Part shown: one piece after another, positions 60,803 to 64,000 of the stretch | Position numbering within the stretch: the stretch's first letter is position 1 | Layout: each line of letters starts with the position of its first letter | From: JBBEBE01 sp040882505 | GTDB lineage: Bacteria > Bacteroidota > Rhodothermia > Balneolales > Balneolaceae | Direction of reading: 5' to 3' | Assembly (NCBI GenBank): GCA_040882505.1 | Contig: JBBEBE010000005.1 | Location: 124,001-188,000 of the forward strand | Length of the DNA: 64,000 bases | Notes under the pieces: model-generated | The model's database searches: none | Seen by the model: the letters and a program-made list of their open reading frames with translations, nothing else | What the model was told of the DNA's origin: nothing | Translations under genes and position numbers: made by a program

Positions 60803-61915
60803 ATGCCCTCCAGAGATCACAATCCGGTACGGAAGATCCTTCATATCGACATGGATGCATTCTTTGCATCGGTCGAGCAACGAGATCACCCGGAATGGCG
60901 AGGGCAACCAGTCATCGTCGGCGGACGCCCCGACAGCCGGGGCGTGGTTGCCGCAGCCAGTTATGAAGCACGTCGGTGGGGGATCCACTCGGCCATGCCG
61001 GCATCCCGTGCACGACAGCTCTGTCCGACAGCCATTTTTGTCCGACCACGATTCGAGATCTACCGGAACGTTTCCCGACACATTCGCGAAATCTTTACAC
61101 GCCATACCGACCGAATTGAACCCCTCTCCCTGGATGAAGCGTATCTCGATGTCAGTCATACCGAAGAGGGAAAACAGTCGGCGATTCGGGTGGCGCAACG
61201 GATACGGCACGAAATACGACAGGAGACCGGCCTCACGGCTTCGGCCGGCATCTCGATCAACAAATTTCTTGCCAAAATGGCGTCAGATGTGAACAAGCCG
61301 GATGGATATCACGTGATTCTTCCTCATGAAATCGAATCCTTTCTGGACCGACTCGAGATCGAATCATTCCACGGAATCGGACGGGCGACCGGGAAGAAAA
61401 TGCGGGCACTTGGAATCTTTACGGGAGCCGATTTGAAGGAGATGAACGAATGGGAACTGGTTCGCCACTTTGGCAAGGCCGGGCACCACTACTATCGCAT
61501 CGCCCGTGGAATGGATGATCGACCGGTCACGCCAGACCGAGTCCGTAAATCGGTCGGAAAAGAGCACACGTTTCCCGAGGATCATACGGACCTGGAGACC
61601 CTTTCCACGTGGATTGAACAGCTTGCAACCGAGGTCTTTCACTCCCTGGAACGACTGGAAACATCGGGCCGAACCGTTACACTCAAGGTTCGATACGATG
61701 ATTTTGAAACCGTTACCCGGAGTCAAACCCTTGGAGCGCCCATCCAGACCGGACGGGAACTGCAGCAGACTGCACAGGAACTGCTCACATCCACCGAGGC
61801 CGGAGATCGAGCGATTCGTCTGCTCGGTGTTACCGTTTCCGGGTTAACGCACGACCGGGAAGGGGAGCAGTTGGAGATTCCATTTCACAAGCAGCAACCG
61901 TTTTCTCTATCTTAA
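60803..61915 (+). CDS. dinB: DNA polymerase IV (Y-family translesion polymerase)
   Basis: A 370-aa polymerase that bypasses DNA lesions. KILHIDMDAFFASVEQRDHP and PLSLDEAYLDVS hold the catalytic Asp/Asp-Glu set. SAGISINKFLAKMASDVNKPDG and the HhH segment (FHGIGRATGKKMRALGIFTG) follow, then the little-finger domain. The C-terminus QLEIPF resembles a beta-clamp-binding motif. ATG 60803 is preferred over the upstream in-frame 60743. Confidence 0.95.
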   Translation: MPSRDHNPVRKILHIDMDAFFASVEQRDHPEWRGQPVIVGGRPDSRGVVAAASYEARRWGIHSAMPASRARQLCPTAIFVRPRFEIYRNVSRHIREIFTRHTDRIEPLSLDEAYLDVSHTEEGKQSAIRVAQRIRHEIRQETGLTASAGISINKFLAKMASDVNKPDGYHVILPHEIESFLDRLEIESFHGIGRATGKKMRALGIFTGADLKEMNEWELVRHFGKAGHHYYRIARGMDDRPVTPDRVRKSVGKEHTFPEDHTDLETLSTWIEQLATEVFHSLERLETSGRTVTLKVRYDDFETVTRSQTLGAPIQTGRELQQTAQELLTSTEAGDRAIRLLGVTVSGLTHDREGEQLEIPFHKQQPFSLS

Positions 61916-61949
61916 CTGCATCAACCCCTGAATTCAGACCCCCAAAACG

Positions 61950-62825
61950 ATGAACATTGGATGGATCGGTACCGGTGTCATGGGCATCTCCATGGCACAA
62001 CATCTTGCAGACAACGGACACTCCCTTCGAGTCTACAACCGGACACGCTCAAAAGCCGAGCCACTGATCAAAAACGGTGCTGTATGGGCAGAAAGTCCTG
62101 CAGAAGCTGCACTGGACGCTGATATTGTCTTTACCATAGTAGGTTTCCCCAATGATGTGGAACAGGTCATTCTCGGCAAAAACGGGGTTCTGGAAACGGC
62201 CTCCAAGGGGAGCATTCTGGTCGATATGACGACATCCACACCGGCGCTTGCCGAACGGATTCATCGGGAATCTGCAAAAAAGGGAGTTCAGAGTATCGAT
62301 GCCCCGGTCTCTGGCGGGGATATCGGTGCCAAAGAAGGAACCCTGGCCATCATGGTTGGCGCCGAACAAGAGGCTTTCGATCGAGTAGAACCTCTCTTTT
62401 CCGTCATGGGCAAGAATATTCGTCTCATGGGGGGACCCGGCAAGGGTCAGCATACCAAAATGTGCAACCAAATCCTGATCGCAGGGACCATGATTGGAGT
62501 CGTCGAATCCCTTCTGTATGCCTGGAAAGCCGGTATGGACCAACAGCAGGTCATCGAAGTCATCGGGAAGGGAGCCGCAGGTTCCTGGTCCATCAACCAA
62601 CTCGGGCCACAAATTGCCGAGAAAAACTACGACCCTGGCTTCTTCATCAAACACTTTGTCAAGGACATGCGCATTGCACTGGACGAAGCGCACAGGATGC
62701 AACTCGCACTTCCCGGACTCGCACTTGCCGAACAGTTCTACACAGCTGCCATGTCCCTCGGATACGAAGAGCTCGGGACCCAGGGCCTCTATAAAGTCTT
62801 TGAAAAGATGAACGGAGCCGGGTAA
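61950..62825 (+). CDS. NAD(P)-dependent beta-hydroxyacid dehydrogenase (3-hydroxyisobutyrate/glyoxylate reductase type)
   Basis: A 291-aa reductase. MNIGWIGTGVMGISMAQHL is the Rossmann start, DAPVSGGDIGAKEGTLAIMVG the substrate loop, and GKGQHTKMCNQILIA holds the catalytic Lys. FFIKHFVKDMRIALDEA is the family's C-terminal motif. Substrate could be 3-hydroxyisobutyrate or tartronate/glyoxylate. Preceded closely by dinB. Confidence 0.92.
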   Translation: MNIGWIGTGVMGISMAQHLADNGHSLRVYNRTRSKAEPLIKNGAVWAESPAEAALDADIVFTIVGFPNDVEQVILGKNGVLETASKGSILVDMTTSTPALAERIHRESAKKGVQSIDAPVSGGDIGAKEGTLAIMVGAEQEAFDRVEPLFSVMGKNIRLMGGPGKGQHTKMCNQILIAGTMIGVVESLLYAWKAGMDQQQVIEVIGKGAAGSWSINQLGPQIAEKNYDPGFFIKHFVKDMRIALDEAHRMQLALPGLALAEQFYTAAMSLGYEELGTQGLYKVFEKMNGAG

Positions 62826-62834
62826 ACCAAGAAA

Positions 62835-62871
62835 GATCCAACCGGGCATGCCGGACAGATGCCCTTGGATC
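62835..62871. terminator. Strong hairpin between convergent genes
   Basis: GATCCAA (62835-62841) pairs with TTGGATC (62865-62871), and GGGCAT (62844-62849) with ATGCCC (62859-62864), with a CC bulge and a 9-nt loop. The 13-bp stem sits between the dehydrogenase and metK stops and can serve both directions, though no long T run follows. Confidence 0.6.
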
Positions 62872-62901
62872 GATCACTGCCCGGATTCTCGTACTTGTGA
62901 A

Positions 62902-64000
62902 TCAGAGTACGCTTGCAAGGTCGTTTGCCAGATCCGTCTTCTCCCACGGAAATTCCGGACGGCCAAAATGACCATATGCGGCTGTTGGTCTGTAGATTGG
63001 CCGCTTGAGTTGGAATCGATCCACAATTCCGGCCGGTCGCAGGTCAATGGATTTCGTCACAGCTTGTGCAAGCTCCAGATCGCTCACGTTTCCGGATCCA
63101 TAGGTGTTTACGTTAATGGATACCGGTTCCGTCACTCCAATCGCATAGGCAAGCTGTACAAGACATCGGTCTGCCAGGCCAGCGGCCACGATGTTTTTGG
63201 CAACATAACGTGAGGCGTACGCAGCGCTGCGATCCACCTTCGACGGATCCTTGCCGGAGAACGCTCCTCCGCCGTGAGCTCCCCAACCACCGTACGTATC
63301 AACGATGATTTTTCGACCTGTAAGGCCTGTATCCCCGTGAGGGCCGCCGATCACAAATCGCCCTGTCGGATTCACATGCAGAATGGTATGGTCGTCCAGA
63401 AGCGATTCGGGGATGACCTGTTCGATCAACTTCTCCCGGATTGCTTTACGAATCTCTTCCTGTGTCACATCTTCGTGATGCTGAGTCGACAAAACGATCG
63501 TATGTACGCGTTTCGGTTTCCCGTCTTGGTCATATTCGATTGTCACCTGACTTTTGCTGTCTGGCGCGAGCCATGGCATCAGATCGGTCTCCTTTCGGAT
63601 TCGGGCCAACTCCCGCAACAAATTGTGTGAGTATTGAAGGCTCATTGGCATGAGCTCCTCGGTTTCGTTCATGGCATACCCGAACATCATGCCTTGATCA
63701 CCGGCTCCTTGATCTTTCTCCTTACTTGAATCGACGCCTTGTGCGATATCGGCACTCTGCTGATGGATCGATGTAAGGACTCCGCAGGAGTCTCCATCGA
63801 ATCGATAGGCGGGACGATCATATCCGATCTCCCGAATCACCCGACGTACAACGTCTTGTACATCAATTTGAGCCCGACTGGACACTTCTCCGGAGATGAC
63901 CGCCAACCCGGTCGTAACCAATGTCTCGACGGCTGCACGGGAATCGGCGTCATGGGCCAGTAGTTCATCCAGAATGGCATCTGAAATCTGATCGGCAACT
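62902..64000 (-). CDS. metK: S-adenosylmethionine synthetase (5' end cut by window edge)
   Basis: Makes S-adenosylmethionine from methionine and ATP. The frame is open to the right edge, where it reads VADQISDAILDELLAHD, so only about 25 N-terminal residues, including the HPDK motif, are missing. Clear motifs: GAGDQGMMFGYA, VHTIVLSTQHHE, FVIGGPHGDTGLTGRKIIVDTYGGWGAHGGGAFSGKD. An internal Met at 63921 is not the start. Confidence 0.97.
   Translation of the reverse strand, partial: VADQISDAILDELLAHDADSRAAVETLVTTGLAVISGEVSSRAQIDVQDVVRRVIREIGYDRPAYRFDGDSCGVLTSIHQQSADIAQGVDSSKEKDQGAGDQGMMFGYAMNETEELMPMSLQYSHNLLRELARIRKETDLMPWLAPDSKSQVTIEYDQDGKPKRVHTIVLSTQHHEDVTQEEIRKAIREKLIEQVIPESLLDDHTILHVNPTGRFVIGGPHGDTGLTGRKIIVDTYGGWGAHGGGAFSGKDPSKVDRSAAYASRYVAKNIVAAGLADRCLVQLAYAIGVTEPVSINVNTYGSGNVSDLELAQAVTKSIDLRPAGIVDRFQLKRPIYRPTAAYGHFGRPEFPWEKTDLANDLASVL

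Overview
The window looks like a chromosomal segment of a mid-G+C, Gram-negative bacterium of the Bacteroidota/Rhodothermota/Balneolota group. This is an inference from gene content: a sensor kinase with an extracellular beta-propeller, many lipoproteins, a secreted M1 peptidase, a Sec-type (clade II) NosZ lipoprotein, and proteins with a Bacteroidota flavour. No rRNA or tRNA gene was seen.

Layout. (1) 1-6.5 kb: a minus-strand denitrification and NO-stress block of ric, two small His-containing membrane proteins, an Rrf2 Fe-S regulator, a monohaem cytochrome c and nosZ (cut by the left edge), preceded by NADP-type gdhA. TAAGACA-type sites recur in the promoters here. (2) 6.7-18.3 kb: conserved unknown proteins, a 2Fe-2S ferredoxin, a propeller sensor kinase divergent from crcB, HiPIP, a lipoprotein dehydrogenase coupled to a Tat amidohydrolase, a YefM/ParE-type toxin-antitoxin pair and a carbohydrate esterase. 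(3) 18.5-36.2 kb: a type I-B CRISPR-Cas locus, visibly AT-richer than its surroundings. It comprises a WYL regulator, cas8b-cas7-cas5-cas3-cas6, an antisense DUF4160/DUF2442 pair, cas1-cas2-cas4, a leader, and an array of 88 intact 37-nt repeats plus a decayed terminal repeat. The array contains a 100-N assembly gap and two blocks of duplicated spacers. The trailer side carries a frameshifted ParE-like toxin and a Fic C-terminal fragment. (4) 36.3-39.3 kb: cupredoxin and YceI genes, a truncated secreted protein, and an AbiEi-like/Fic fusion bracketed by copies of a T-rich/GGGGTTTA motif. (5) 39.5-45.8 kb: sugar metabolism (Gfo/Idh/MocA oxidoreductase, sugar isomerase/epimerase, xylB-xylA) and a GNAT protein. 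(6) 45.8-64 kb: housekeeping and transport genes: Nramp-like transporter, uvrA, MarC, AGCS symporter, PlsC-like acyltransferase, M1 peptidase, recR-ybaB-dnaX, a second glutamate dehydrogenase, dinB, a beta-hydroxyacid dehydrogenase and metK (cut by the right edge).

How the parts work together. The left block should remove N2O (NosZ with its cytochrome donor) and repair NO-damaged Fe-S centres (Ric), probably under a nitrosative-stress Rrf2 sensor. The CRISPR module has a complete Cascade (Cas8b/7/5/6), Cas3 and adaptation set, with a large spacer memory. Several toxin-like modules cluster in and around it. The best candidates for something not well described are the Rrf2 site network tied to the small membrane-protein pair, the DUF4160/DUF2442 pair inside the cas operon, and the Fic element whose motif copies sit at the break of a truncated secreted-protein gene.
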